From JBBPZK01 sp965219175 (lineage in GTDB: Bacteria > Actinomycetota > Rubrobacteria > Rubrobacterales > Rubrobacteraceae): DNA of 43,486 nt. Below are positions 29,490 through 37,433 of this stretch, piece after piece. The notes beneath the pieces were generated by a model. It searched no databases and was not told the origin of the DNA. It worked only from the letters and a program-made list of their open reading frames with translations. Position 1 is the stretch's first letter. Each line of letters begins with the position of its first letter. The stretch spans positions 1 to 43,486 of the forward strand of contig CBDCNI010000004.1 in NCBI GenBank assembly GCA_965219175.1, read 5' to 3'. A program made the position numbers and the translations under genes.

Positions 29490-31795
29490 AGAGCATGAAG
29501 GTTACGGAGAGCGCGACGGTACGCGAGGAGCTGGTTGGCGCATTGCGTTCCGCCTCGGAGCACAACCGCTCCGACGTGGTAGCTCCGGCCGCCGTGCTGT
29601 GGACGGACAAGGGCCGTCATTGGGAGAGCGTCGTGCCGGGGCTTCGCGAGGACGTTCCCCTCTTGACGCTCGGCGGCTACGAACCGGAGGCGTTGACCGG
29701 ACCGGCGATCTGGCTCAGGTGCGTCATCGCGGGAACTTTGCCGGAGATCGAGCTTCCCGAAGGCACGCCGGTCCTGTACCTGCCCGGCGTTGGGAGATCC
29801 GATCTGAGAGCGGTGGAAGATTGCCCGAGGGAGCTGCAGCCGCTGGCCGAGCTTCAGTACCGGGGCGTAGCCTTCAGCCACCCTAACGGCCGTGACTGGA
29901 GTCCGGCCGGCTTCCTGGGGAATGTCATGGACGTGGAGGTCGCCGGCGACGATGCGACGAGAGAGGCCCTCGCGAGGGCCCTGCCGGAGCTTCTGAGGCG
30001 CGAGGTGGGGGAGATCCGGAGCATGTCTCCGCTCGGGGCTTCTGACCTCGACGCGCTCCTCATCCAGGACCCCGAAAGGGAGCTTCTCTCGTGGATGGAC
30101 GACCCAGGCGGTTATTCGAGCGCGAGGGGTTCGGAAGCCTTCGCCGCCTTTCGCCAGGTCTGCAAGTCGCGCTACAGCTTCGACCCCGTCTCCGACGGCG
30201 ATCTACAGGCGGTTCAACTGCTGGCCGGAGAGGGAGGTCCCTGGAAAGCCGTCTGGCGTAGATACAAAGAGTCCCCGAAGCTCTACCCGAACCTGCCCTC
30301 CCTACTCGACCGGGTGGGCGGTGAGGCGCAGGGATCGCTCTTCGAGAGCTCTTCTCCGTATCGCCCGAGTGACAATCGGGCCGAGGAGGACCGCCTGAGA
30401 GAGGCGCTTCTTGCTCTGGAAGACAAGACCGCCCCCGCGGCGCGACGCAGTATCGAGGAGCTGGCCGAGCAACACGACGTCCGGCGGAACTGGGTGTGGG
30501 CGGAGCTCGGCCAGTCTCCGCTCGCCGGTGCGCTCTCCTCACTCGTGGGTCTCTGCCAGGCGACTCAGAGCGTGCCGGGTGGCGATACCCCACGGGAAGC
30601 CGCCCGGAAGTACACACAGTGGGGCTGGAAGGCCGACGACGCGGCGCTCCGCGCGCTCGCCGCCGCGGAAAAGGAGAAGGACGCCGCCGCGGTACGCGTC
30701 GCGGTGCGCGCGGTATACGCCGACTGGCTCGAGAGGACCGCCCGACGCTTCCAGAAATCCGTCGAGGCAGAGATCTTCCAGACCCCTGAAGGAATTGGGG
30801 TTGGAGGGGTTGAGGAAGGCGTGTGCCTGCTCTTCGTGGACGGGCTCCGGTACGATCTCGCCCTACGACTCGACGAGATCTTGGAGGGCTCGGGCGCCTC
30901 GACGGAATTGGAGTGGCGCTTCACCGCCCTTCCGGGGGTGACGCCGACGGCCAAACCCCTTCTCTCGCCGGCCGCCCCATCGCTCGGGCCGGGGGACGGG
31001 TTTGGTGCGCTCTCCTCGGGCTCGAAAGTAACGGCGCCGAGCCTGAGAAAAGCCATCTCGACCCTCGGCTACGAGGTTTTGGAAAAAGGCGAGACCGGAG
31101 ACGCTTCCGGCGGGGCGTGGGCGGAGTTCGGAGATATAGACTCGCTGGGCCACTCCAGGGGCTGGAGGCTGGCACAGGAAGTAGACCGATCGCTCGGAGC
31201 CGTGGCCGAGCGTGTACGGGAATTGCTCGAAAACGGGTGGCGAGAGGTGAGGGTCATAACGGACCATGGGTGGCTCCTTTTGCCTGACGGCCTCCCGAAG
31301 GCGGAGTTGCCGGAGCACCTGACGGTAACGAGAAAGGGACGATGCGCCAGGCTGAAAGCAGGATCGTCCACGGATTGCCAGACCGTGCCCTGGACTTTGG
31401 ATCCCGAGGTGCGCGTGGCGATCGCCCCCGGCATGAGGGCTTTCGAGGCCGGGAAAGAGTACGAGCATGGCGGCCTCAGCCCGCAGGAGTGCGTGGTCCC
31501 GATCCTGAGCGTCTCTTCGACGTCATTAGCTGCCCAAACCTCCATAGCCGGGGTCAAGTGGACGGGCCTCAGGTGCAAGGTTCGGGTCGAAGGAGCGCCT
31601 GAGGAAGCTACCGTGGCCCTCCGCTTTCGCGCGGCGGATCCGGGGACCTCCCTGGCGACCGAGAAGAAGCTGAAGCAGGGCGCCGCGTCCGTTCCGGTGG
31701 AGGACGACCTTCTCGACGGAAGTGCGGCATTGGTTGTCGTACTCAGTCCGGACAAGAAGATACTCGCACAGCAGACTACCGTGGTGGGAGGGTAG
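29486..31795 (+). CDS. pglZ: BREX alkaline-phosphatase-superfamily protein PglZ
   Basis: This 769-residue protein is the core BREX component PglZ, which has the fold of metal-dependent alkaline phosphatases. CLLFVDGLRYDLALRLDEI near 446-464 carries the first metal-binding Asp. VITDHGWLLLPDGLPK near 590 carries the Asp-His pair. A helical N-terminal half (LQPLAELQYRGVAF and others) precedes them, and a beta-rich tail ends LAQQTTVVGG. PglZ is required for methylation and defence. The TTG at 29486 overlaps the vapC stop and has GGAG upstream; ATG 29495 is the alternative. The stop is one base before brxL. Length is slightly below the usual ~850 residues of type I proteins. Confidence 0.9.
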   Translation: MKSMKVTESATVREELVGALRSASEHNRSDVVAPAAVLWTDKGRHWESVVPGLREDVPLLTLGGYEPEALTGPAIWLRCVIAGTLPEIELPEGTPVLYLPGVGRSDLRAVEDCPRELQPLAELQYRGVAFSHPNGRDWSPAGFLGNVMDVEVAGDDATREALARALPELLRREVGEIRSMSPLGASDLDALLIQDPERELLSWMDDPGGYSSARGSEAFAAFRQVCKSRYSFDPVSDGDLQAVQLLAGEGGPWKAVWRRYKESPKLYPNLPSLLDRVGGEAQGSLFESSSPYRPSDNRAEEDRLREALLALEDKTAPAARRSIEELAEQHDVRRNWVWAELGQSPLAGALSSLVGLCQATQSVPGGDTPREAARKYTQWGWKADDAALRALAAAEKEKDAAAVRVAVRAVYADWLERTARRFQKSVEAEIFQTPEGIGVGGVEEGVCLLFVDGLRYDLALRLDEILEGSGASTELEWRFTALPGVTPTAKPLLSPAAPSLGPGDGFGALSSGSKVTAPSLRKAISTLGYEVLEKGETGDASGGAWAEFGDIDSLGHSRGWRLAQEVDRSLGAVAERVRELLENGWREVRVITDHGWLLLPDGLPKAELPEHLTVTRKGRCARLKAGSSTDCQTVPWTLDPEVRVAIAPGMRAFEAGKEYEHGGLSPQECVVPILSVSSTSLAAQTSIAGVKWTGLRCKVRVEGAPEEATVALRFRAADPGTSLATEKKLKQGAASVPVEDDLLDGSAALVVVLSPDKKILAQQTTVVGG

Positions 31796-31796
31796 C

Positions 31797-33851
31797 GTGG
31801 AGACCGTGGAGCTCGACGGGATAGACAGGATCGCCGCCGAGGCCTTCGAGGGGTACGTAGTCCGCAAGGACCTCGCGCTCAAGTTCAAGGGCCAGTACCC
31901 GGTCCCCACCTACGTCGGCGAGTTCCTGCTGGGCCGTTACTGCGCCAGCACCGACGAAGAGGAAATAGAAGAGGGGCTCGCCATCGTCGAGCGGCAGCTC
32001 CGGGAGCGAACCGTCCGGGCTGGTGAAGAGGAACTGTACAAGGCCCGCGCGAGGGAGAAGGGCTCCGTGAGGGTAATAGACCTCGTGACCGCCCGCCTCG
32101 ACTCCAAGAGCGATTCTTACCTTGCGACGCTGCCGAGCCTGCGACTCAGGGACGCGCGGATAGAAGCGGAGCTCGTCTCGCGGAACGAGCGGATGCTCAC
32201 CGGAGGCTTCTACGCCGAGGTCGAGCTCGAATACGATCCGATCATCGCCCAGGAGGGCGGCGGGTACCCATTTGGAGTCGCCACCCTCCGTCCGATACAG
32301 CTCAGCACCCGCTCCGCCCTCGAGCACCTCTCCAGGGGTCGGGAGTCGTTCAGTACGGAGGAGTGGAAAGACTTCCTTCTAAGAAGCATCGGCCTCGAGC
32401 CGTCGACGCTCTCGGAGAGGGCCCACGACCTGATGCTCCTGCGCATGGTCCCGTTCGTCGAGCGGAACTACAATCTAGTCGAGCTCGGACCCCGCGGGAC
32501 CGGGAAATCTCACCTCTACCAGCAAGTCTCCCCATACTCGCATCTCGTCTCCGGCGGGAAAGCGACGGTCGCCAAGATGTTCGTCAACAATGCCTCCGGG
32601 CAACGGGGGCTCGTGTGCCAGTACGATGTGGTCTGCTTCGACGAGGTCTCCGGAGTCTCCTTCGACCAGAAGGACGGGGTCAACATCATGAAGGGTTATA
32701 TGGAGAGCGGCGAGTTCTCCCGCGGCAGGGAGAGCATCCGGGCGGACGGCGGGATCGTCATGGTCGGCAACTTCTCGGTGGATGTCGAGCATCAGCAGAA
32801 GATGGGCCATCTCTTGGGCCCGATGCCTCCCGAGATGCGCGACGACACCGCGCTCATGGACCGCATCCACGCCTACCTGCCCGGATGGGACGTGCCCAAG
32901 ATGAACGCCGGGCTCTTCACGAAGCACTTCGGCCTCGTAAGCGACTTCCTCTCAGAGTGCTGGAGTCGCCTGCGCTCCGAGAGCCGGGCGAACGTCCTAC
33001 ACGATAGGGTACGTCTTGGTAGCGCCCTCTCCGGGCGCGATGCGACCGCCGTACAGAAGACTGTGAGCGGCCTGCTCAAGTTGCTCTATCCTAACCCTCT
33101 CAAGCCGGTCGAGGACGAAGACCTCGAGTGGGCCGTGCGGCTCTCGATCGAGTGTCGCCGGCGGGTCAAGGAGCAGCAGAAGAGAATAGGCTCCGCCGAG
33201 TTCCGGAACACGCACTTCTCATACGCGCTCAGAGAGAGCGATGTCGAGCACTACGTCGCGACGCCCGAGGTCCGGGGCGATGCCGAGATAGACGAGGGCC
33301 CGCTCCCACCTGGGCAGGTGTGGGGTATAAGTTCCGGCGACGGCTCCGGAGATGAACACGCCGGCCTCTTTCGGGTGGACGTGAACGTCGGTCCGGGATC
33401 GGGGGTGAGGATCCTGAACCAGCCCGCACCAGCCGCGTTCCGGGAGAGCATCCGGTACGCCGAGCAGAACCTCTACGCCCAGGCTCATGGACTAGTCGGG
33501 GACCGAGATCCCCGCTCCCACGGGTTCTCCGTGCAGCTCCGTGCCTTCGACGCCGCTAAAAGCGGAGCACACCTCGGCCTGCCCGCTCTCCTCGCGCTCT
33601 GCAGCGCCCTTATAGGCGAGAGCTTAAAGGGAGGCCTGGTGGTCGTCGGCGGCCTCAACCTCGTAGGCAGCCTCGACCCCGTGTACAACGCGTTGGAAGT
33701 GGCCGAGCTAGCCATGGAAAAGGGAGCAAGCACGCTACTCTTTCCCATCTCAGCCCGTCGGCAACTCAACGATATCTCCGACGAGATGGCGACCAGACTA
33801 ACACTGCTCTTTTACTCAGACGCTCGGGAGAGCCTGAGTAAGGCGCTGTAG
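31797..33851 (+). CDS. brxL: BREX AAA+ / Lon-like protein BrxL
   Basis: This 684-residue protein is BrxL, the effector-side component specific to type I BREX. It has an N-terminal domain, a central AAA+ ATPase (Walker A ELGPRGTGKSHLY near 228; Walker B VVCFDEVSGVSFDQKDG near 277) and a Lon-protease-like C-terminal domain (GLPALLALCSALIGESLKGG to the end). By eye, the Lon catalytic Ser and Lys are not at their expected places (GAHLG for GPSAG; ALEV for GLKEK), so it is probably not an active protease. BrxL rings bind DNA and are needed for phage exclusion but not methylation. GTG 31797 follows GGGAGG at five bases. The gene ends against a truncated HTH remnant. Confidence 0.92.
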   Translation: METVELDGIDRIAAEAFEGYVVRKDLALKFKGQYPVPTYVGEFLLGRYCASTDEEEIEEGLAIVERQLRERTVRAGEEELYKARAREKGSVRVIDLVTARLDSKSDSYLATLPSLRLRDARIEAELVSRNERMLTGGFYAEVELEYDPIIAQEGGGYPFGVATLRPIQLSTRSALEHLSRGRESFSTEEWKDFLLRSIGLEPSTLSERAHDLMLLRMVPFVERNYNLVELGPRGTGKSHLYQQVSPYSHLVSGGKATVAKMFVNNASGQRGLVCQYDVVCFDEVSGVSFDQKDGVNIMKGYMESGEFSRGRESIRADGGIVMVGNFSVDVEHQQKMGHLLGPMPPEMRDDTALMDRIHAYLPGWDVPKMNAGLFTKHFGLVSDFLSECWSRLRSESRANVLHDRVRLGSALSGRDATAVQKTVSGLLKLLYPNPLKPVEDEDLEWAVRLSIECRRRVKEQQKRIGSAEFRNTHFSYALRESDVEHYVATPEVRGDAEIDEGPLPPGQVWGISSGDGSGDEHAGLFRVDVNVGPGSGVRILNQPAPAAFRESIRYAEQNLYAQAHGLVGDRDPRSHGFSVQLRAFDAAKSGAHLGLPALLALCSALIGESLKGGLVVVGGLNLVGSLDPVYNALEVAELAMEKGASTLLFPISARRQLNDISDEMATRLTLLFYSDARESLSKAL

Positions 33852-33854
33852 TTT

Positions 33855-34070
33855 GCTTCTGGAGTACCCGGATCGTTTCGTCCTTTGCGGATATGAGTGT
33901 ACTGGACTCACCCGCCCGGCCGGTGTCCTGGTCGGTGTCTAGCCAGACGCCACCCGACCTTCCTCACGCTCGGATTCCAGTGTTCCCAGCTGTATACGCT
34001 TTCTTACGGCGTCCACTGTGGTCCCTCAGACCTCGGCGGCTTCCTGCGCGTCGAGACGTTGGCCGGTCAA
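33855..34070 (-). pseudogene. Degraded HTH coiled-coil protein, cut by the brxL end
   Basis: Read on the minus strand from TTG 34070, which overlaps the vapC stop, the frame gives LTGQRLDAQEAAEV, then an in-frame TGA (34028-34026), then GTTVDAVRKRIQLGTLESER. A one-base deletion near 33942 moves the rest to another frame (LDTDQDTGRAGE..., then LISAKDETIRVLQKQ). Joined, this is the familiar actinobacterial pattern of a short HTH followed by a linker and coiled coil. The similarity stops where the brxL stop codon begins, so the gene was truncated there. It has two disabling changes and cannot make the full protein. Confidence 0.65.
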
Positions 34071-34525
34071 CCGTCTACCTTTTGTCCGGCGTTGGCTCCG
34101 CCTTCGTAGACGGGTAGGTTAGCCTCCCGCGCGGCGCTGTTGAGTCGTTTGTCGAAAGCGAGAAAACGCAAGCCCTCGAACCTCTCCGAGAGCCGAAGGG
34201 CACTCTCCAGGTGGATGGAATCGAATCCTCTCAAGGCATGGCGTTCGGCCAGCTTGCCGGCATGATAGGTGACGGAATCGGATACGTCCACGCGTGCGTA
34301 GGTCGGCCAGTCTTCGTCCAGGTCGGATACCGCGCTCCGCAGCTCTTCATCGGTGAAGATCCCGTCCCGTTGCCGTCTGGCGAGTCCGGCGCGGGCCTCC
34401 GCGTAGGCAACGGCAGAGGTTGCGATCATCTCCGCCTCCTCAACCGCCTTGCGAACCAACTCACCGCCCTCCCGCTCTACGACGTAGAGCTTCACGAGTG
34501 CGCTGGTGTCCATGTAGACGATCAA
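34067..34525 (-). CDS. vapC: VapC-type PIN-domain toxin (second copy)
   Basis: This 152-residue PIN-domain RNase is unrelated in detail to the one in the BREX operon. Asp6 in VYMDTSALVKLYV, Glu in AYAEARAGLARR, Asp in RGFDSIHLESAL and Asp in LAFDKRLNSAA form the metal site. TTG 34525 is the start, four bases after the antitoxin stop. It resembles the VapC group of actinobacterial chromosomes and plasmids. Together with the antitoxin it likely stabilises the plasmid. Its stop overlaps the start of the degraded HTH gene, which was once the third gene of this operon. Confidence 0.87.
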   Translation of the reverse strand: MIVYMDTSALVKLYVVEREGGELVRKAVEEAEMIATSAVAYAEARAGLARRQRDGIFTDEELRSAVSDLDEDWPTYARVDVSDSVTYHAGKLAERHALRGFDSIHLESALRLSERFEGLRFLAFDKRLNSAAREANLPVYEGGANAGQKVDG

Positions 34526-34529
34526 GCCA

Positions 34530-34781
34530 CTAGCGTCGGTCTTCGATCACGGCTTCCGAGACGGGGTTGCCACCGCCCCTGGGTTTCACGGGAGTACGGC
34601 TACCTCGTGGCTTCGCCCCCGCCGGCGGTAAGGTTAGCTCCTCTGCTTCGTCGTCCTCCAACTCGCGCAGTACCGCGCGATATACCCACTCCCTCAAGCT
34701 CTCGTCTTTCGCCGTGGCGGACAGCTTGATCCGACGCCGTAGCTCCGGCTCTACCTCCAGCGTCAGCTTTACCTTCTCCAA
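34530..34781 (-). CDS. vapB: VapB-type antitoxin (second copy)
   Basis: This is an 83-residue antitoxin with an N-terminal DNA-binding part (VKLTLEVEPELRRRIKLSATAKDESLREWVYRAVLREL) of the ribbon-helix-helix kind and an unstructured, Pro/Gly/Arg-rich linker. Its short conserved tail, NPVSEAVIEDRR, resembles the tail of the orphan antitoxin at 17866-18165. TTG 34781 follows GGAGGTGCGA, which is a strong ribosome site. It is cotranscribed with the PIN toxin four bases downstream and should neutralise it and autoregulate. Confidence 0.85.
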   Translation of the reverse strand: MEKVKLTLEVEPELRRRIKLSATAKDESLREWVYRAVLRELEDDEAEELTLPPAGAKPRGSRTPVKPRGGGNPVSEAVIEDRR

Positions 34782-35016
34782 TTCGCACCTCCAATGCGTA
34801 AATACTCTTCCGTGTAGCCTAGCGCATCTTTCGTGTCATTTCCAGATCGGACACCGCCGGGGAATTGCCGAGAGCATTGATTCTCGGAAACTGGCTGTAT
34901 AAACATGCGCCTCGGTGAATAGATATGCGGGATTCGGTGCTTCGAGAGAGCGGAAAAGGGCCGCCAGCGTGGATCCAACAGCCCGTCGTTACAAGGGTGG
35001 ATAAAAATTCAGCGCT

Positions 35017-35307
35017 TCAATACTCGCTCGGGAGGAGCAGACACGTCGAGGAGCGGTCCGCTTCGGTGATGATCCAGACCTTCGCGCCCTCAGCTTCGCT
35101 ACCAATCGGGTAGGAGCTGACGATGCGGAAGCCGTCCCAGACGCTCCGCTCGTTCTCGAGGGCGTCAGCTCCGCTGGGCGGGACCTCGCCCCAGTCTCCG
35201 CGAGCGTGGCGGCGGAGCAGCGCCAGATAGTCGGCGCCGGTCTTCTCCAGGACCGTAAGCGCTCCGGGCGTTGCGACGACCCGGCCCAGGGTGAAGCGGG
35301 CGGCCAC
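35017..35307 (-). CDS. Conserved plasmid protein of unknown function
   Basis: This 96-residue protein has the pattern ARFTLGRVVATPGALTVLEK, then LLRRHARGDWGEVP, then GFRIVSSYPIG, then KVWIITEADRSSTCLLLPSEY. I recognise this from many plasmid-borne small proteins annotated as hypothetical in diverse bacteria; no activity is known. It is the last gene of a three-gene minus-strand operon headed by the SWIM protein. The GTG start at 35307 overlaps the previous stop by one base (TAGTG), showing coupling. Conservation of the C-terminal half suggests an enzyme or binding fold, but no catalytic motif stands out. Confidence 0.75.
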   Translation of the reverse strand: MAARFTLGRVVATPGALTVLEKTGADYLALLRRHARGDWGEVPPSGADALENERSVWDGFRIVSSYPIGSEAEGAKVWIITEADRSSTCLLLPSEY

Positions 35308-35633
35308 TAGGACCGCCCCGCCTTCTTCGTCCTGGCGTTCGCCACGTACCCGGCCAGGTCCTCAGCCGTCGCCTTGTTCCACCTTCTCCGGGCCAACAGC
35401 CGATAGTAGTCCGCCCCGTAACGGTAGAAGGTGGTGAGCCCTCCAAGAGTGCCCCAAGTTGCGCACATCGAGGAGTAGGCCGTGCTGTCGGCCAGCCTCA
35501 CCCGCTCGGCCTCTACGCGATCTCGGGCCAGCGTCAACGGGTGCGGGTAGAGGTAAAGCTGCTCGGGGCCGCTGGTGGCAGCCCTGGTAGGGGCGCTCAT
35601 GGAGTCAGGGCTTTGCCCCGACACCATCATCAC
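35307..35633 (-). CDS. Unknown small protein, middle gene of the SWIM operon
   Basis: This 108-residue protein has no recognised family. It contains a helical region (TLARDRVEAERVRLADSTAY), an aromatic Gly-rich stretch (WGTLGGLTTFYRYGADYYRL) and a basic tail. The GTG at 35633 overlaps the stop of the SWIM gene (GTGA), but ATGs at 35630 and 35627 are equally possible. It is followed at once by the conserved plasmid protein. The tight coupling of the three genes suggests a shared task. Confidence 0.65.
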   Translation of the reverse strand: MMMVSGQSPDSMSAPTRAATSGPEQLYLYPHPLTLARDRVEAERVRLADSTAYSSMCATWGTLGGLTTFYRYGADYYRLLARRRWNKATAEDLAGYVANARTKKAGRS

Positions 35634-36004
35634 GCCCCCATCCTCTCCAGGTTGGCCGCCACCTGATCCGATGAGAACGTCATGCGCTCCGAGCGAAGCT
35701 CCCTCTCGGCCTGCTTCCGAAGAGCCCGAGCCCGCGTCTTTGCCCGCGCTATGGTCGCCGCGTGGATGTGCTTGCAGACCTCGCCGGCGGGCGGGTTGTC
35801 CGGGCAGGTGCAGGACTGCTCGTCAGCGGAGCTAAAGATCGCCAGGTTAACCTCGTAGCTTCCACCCGAGCATCCCGGCACGGTGAAGCGCCCTCGACCC
35901 TGGTGCTCTATCTGCTCGCCGCGCTCCCGATAGAGTGCCAGCCCCCGAAGCTCCCGAGTGGAGAGCCGCGAAGGCTTCACCCGCGGTATAGTGGCCTCGG
36001 CCAT
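35630..36004 (-). CDS. SWIM zinc-finger protein
   Basis: This 124-residue protein contains a SWIM-type zinc site: SCTCPDNPPAGEVCKHIHA (CxC near 65-67, CxH near 78-80), preceded by SGGSYEVNLAIFSSADEQ. SWIM domains bind DNA or protein and occur in plasmid and mobile-element proteins. The N-terminal part is short and basic (RVKPSRLSTRELRGLALYRE); the C-terminal helix is strongly basic. ATG 36004 has AGGAGG seven bases upstream, so the longer frame is not used. It heads an operon driven by a near-consensus promoter at 36084-36112. Confidence 0.78.
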   Translation of the reverse strand: MAEATIPRVKPSRLSTRELRGLALYRERGEQIEHQGRGRFTVPGCSGGSYEVNLAIFSSADEQSCTCPDNPPAGEVCKHIHAATIARAKTRARALRKQAERELRSERMTFSSDQVAANLERMGA

Positions 36005-36083
36005 TTGGTTTCCTCCTTTTGGTCTGGGCCTCGGAGCTATCCGCCAAGATTTGCCTCCGGGGCCTTTTCCTTTGACTATTGGG

Positions 36084-36112
36084 ATTATACTACTTTTTCG
36101 TCTACATAACAA
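36084..36112 (-). promoter_or_regulatory. Near-consensus SigA promoter of the SWIM operon
   Basis: On the minus strand TTGTTA (plus 36107-36112) and TATAAT (plus 36084-36089) are 17 bp apart. The TSS should be near 36077, giving a leader of about 70 bases before ATG 36004. The divergent XRE gene begins about 85 bases further on the other strand, so this AT-rich stretch is a shared regulatory region. Confidence 0.65.
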
Positions 36113-36197
36113 CTACAAAACAGCTATATTACGATGTTTTTTCGAAGAGAGTTTGGTACACTGTTTCCAGCACCGAAGTTGGAAGGTCGAGGTGAGG

Positions 36198-36428
36198 ATG
36201 CCCGCTACGGAGAAGAAGAGGACCAGGGGCAAGGGGATCATGCTCCCGAAGTTGAAGCGTGTCCGGGAGGACTCTGGATATTCCCTGCGGGAGTTGGGAG
36301 AGCGTGCCGGCGTGCCGGCAGCGACGATCTCGAAGTTGGAGCTACACCAGCGCGGGGCTCAGGGGCGCACGGCGCGGGCTCTGGCCGACGCCCTGGGCGT
36401 CAGTGTAAAGGACCTCCGGGAAGGTTAG
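36198..36428 (+). CDS. Small XRE/Cro-type HTH regulator
   Basis: This 76-residue protein is a single Cro/C1-type helix-turn-helix: LPKLKRVREDSGYSLRELGERAGVPAATISKLE, then TARALADALGVSVKDLREG. A basic N-terminal arm (MPATEKKRTRGKG) precedes it. ATG 36198 follows GAGGTGAGG; the longer upstream frame runs through the AT-rich promoter region and is unlikely. It is divergent from the SWIM operon and may control it, or belong to the downstream Uma2 gene. Length and fold are typical of plasmid copy or cargo regulators. Confidence 0.82.
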   Translation: MPATEKKRTRGKGIMLPKLKRVREDSGYSLRELGERAGVPAATISKLELHQRGAQGRTARALADALGVSVKDLREG

Positions 36429-36516
36429 TCGCCGTGAATGATGCCGACCTAGTACGCCGCGAGCTGGCGAGCCCTGTGTGCCCTGTGCGCGCGTTGGAGA
36501 CTGGAAGGTGGAAGAG

Positions 36517-37095
36517 ATGATCGAGCAGACGTTGCCGGGGAACCTCGAGGTGAACAGGCACTGCTTCACCGTCGATGAGTTTCGAAAGATGGGCGAGGCG
36601 GGCATCTTCGATGAGGACGACCGGGTGGAGCTGGTGGAAGGGGAGATAGTCGAGATGACGCCCATCGGGTGGCGGCACATGGAGTCGGTCAACGCTCTCA
36701 CCGGAGTGCTGGCGGATCTTCGGGGGGCTGGCGGCTTCGTGGTGAGCGTGCAGAACCCGCTCGTGCTCGGCGAGCATGGTGAACACTACCCGGACCTCGC
36801 ACTCTACCGGGCTGGGGTCCGCGGCAGGGTACCGGAGGCGAAAGATGCCCTGGTCGCGGTCGAGGTGGCCGACACCAGCATCTCCTACGACCGGAACGTC
36901 AAGCTGCCTCTGTATGCCCGCGCCGGGGTGCCGGAGGTATGGTTGGTGGATCTGCGTGCCGGCGTTGTCGAGGTTCACTCCGAGCCGCGTGCTGAAGGCT
37001 ACGGCGCGATCCGGAGGTACGCGCGAGGCGAGAGGGTGCGATCGGCAACCCTCGCGGATGTTGCGTTCGAGGCGGACAAGGCGTTGCCAGGGTAG
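36517..37095 (+). CDS. Uma2-family (DUF820) putative restriction-fold nuclease
   Basis: This 192-residue protein is of the Uma2/DUF820 type, which has a PD-(D/E)xK nuclease fold. Family hallmarks are visible: DDRVELVEGEIVEMTPIGWRHMESV, HYPDLALYR (acidic metal residue), ALVAVEVADTSISYDRNVKL (ExxxxxxxDxxxK core) and GVPEVWLVDLRAG. Members are abundant in cyanobacteria and actinobacteria and their targets are unknown. ATG 36517 follows GGAAGGTGGAAGAG. It stands alone after the XRE gene with an 88-base gap, and its stop lies inside the first arm of a long inverted repeat. Confidence 0.85.
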   Translation: MIEQTLPGNLEVNRHCFTVDEFRKMGEAGIFDEDDRVELVEGEIVEMTPIGWRHMESVNALTGVLADLRGAGGFVVSVQNPLVLGEHGEHYPDLALYRAGVRGRVPEAKDALVAVEVADTSISYDRNVKLPLYARAGVPEVWLVDLRAGVVEVHSEPRAEGYGAIRRYARGERVRSATLADVAFEADKALPG

Positions 37096-37191
37096 CGCGC
37101 CGCCGGCACCGGACCCCTCGCCCGTCTTTTCCTGCGAATCGGCAACTCGGCCGGCTTCCAAACACAAGGTAGCCGACGCCGGCGGCGCGCT
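37094..37191. repeat. 14-bp perfect inverted repeat after the Uma2 gene
   Basis: AGCGCGCCGCCGGC (37094-37107) and GCCGGCGGCGCGCT (37178-37191) are perfect inverted copies 70 bases apart. The first arm begins in the Uma2 stop codon. The rest of the gap to 37433 shows no credible gene, only GC-rich sequence then a short AT-richer promoter stretch before the NTPase gene. It may be a large terminator stem or the ends of a tiny mobile element. Confidence 0.5.
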
Positions 37192-37433
37192 CTCTGTCCG
37201 CTTTTGCGGATTGACCACGGCGCGCCGGGCGAAGCCCCTTGGGCGGCGGTGGCGGTCGCCACAGTGGGCGCCATGTGATCTTGCGAGGGTCTCGCCACCG
37301 CTCCTCACCTATCCCTCACCAGCCCCGGCGGAGCCGTAATGGTCAGATCTTCTCCAGCCTGAGAATGACGCCTGTCATCCAGCGTTTACGCCGGGATCAT
37401 CTCGGAAGATTGCTCGACCAGTAGAATTGTCGT

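Noticed and set aside
31722..31796. 25-codon upstream extension of brxL
   Set aside because: It overlaps the end of pglZ and has no ribosome site, whereas GTG 31797 has GGGAGG five bases upstream.
33893..34117. Plus-strand small frames between brxL and the second vapC
   Set aside because: They are antisense to the recognisable HTH remnant and have no coding features.
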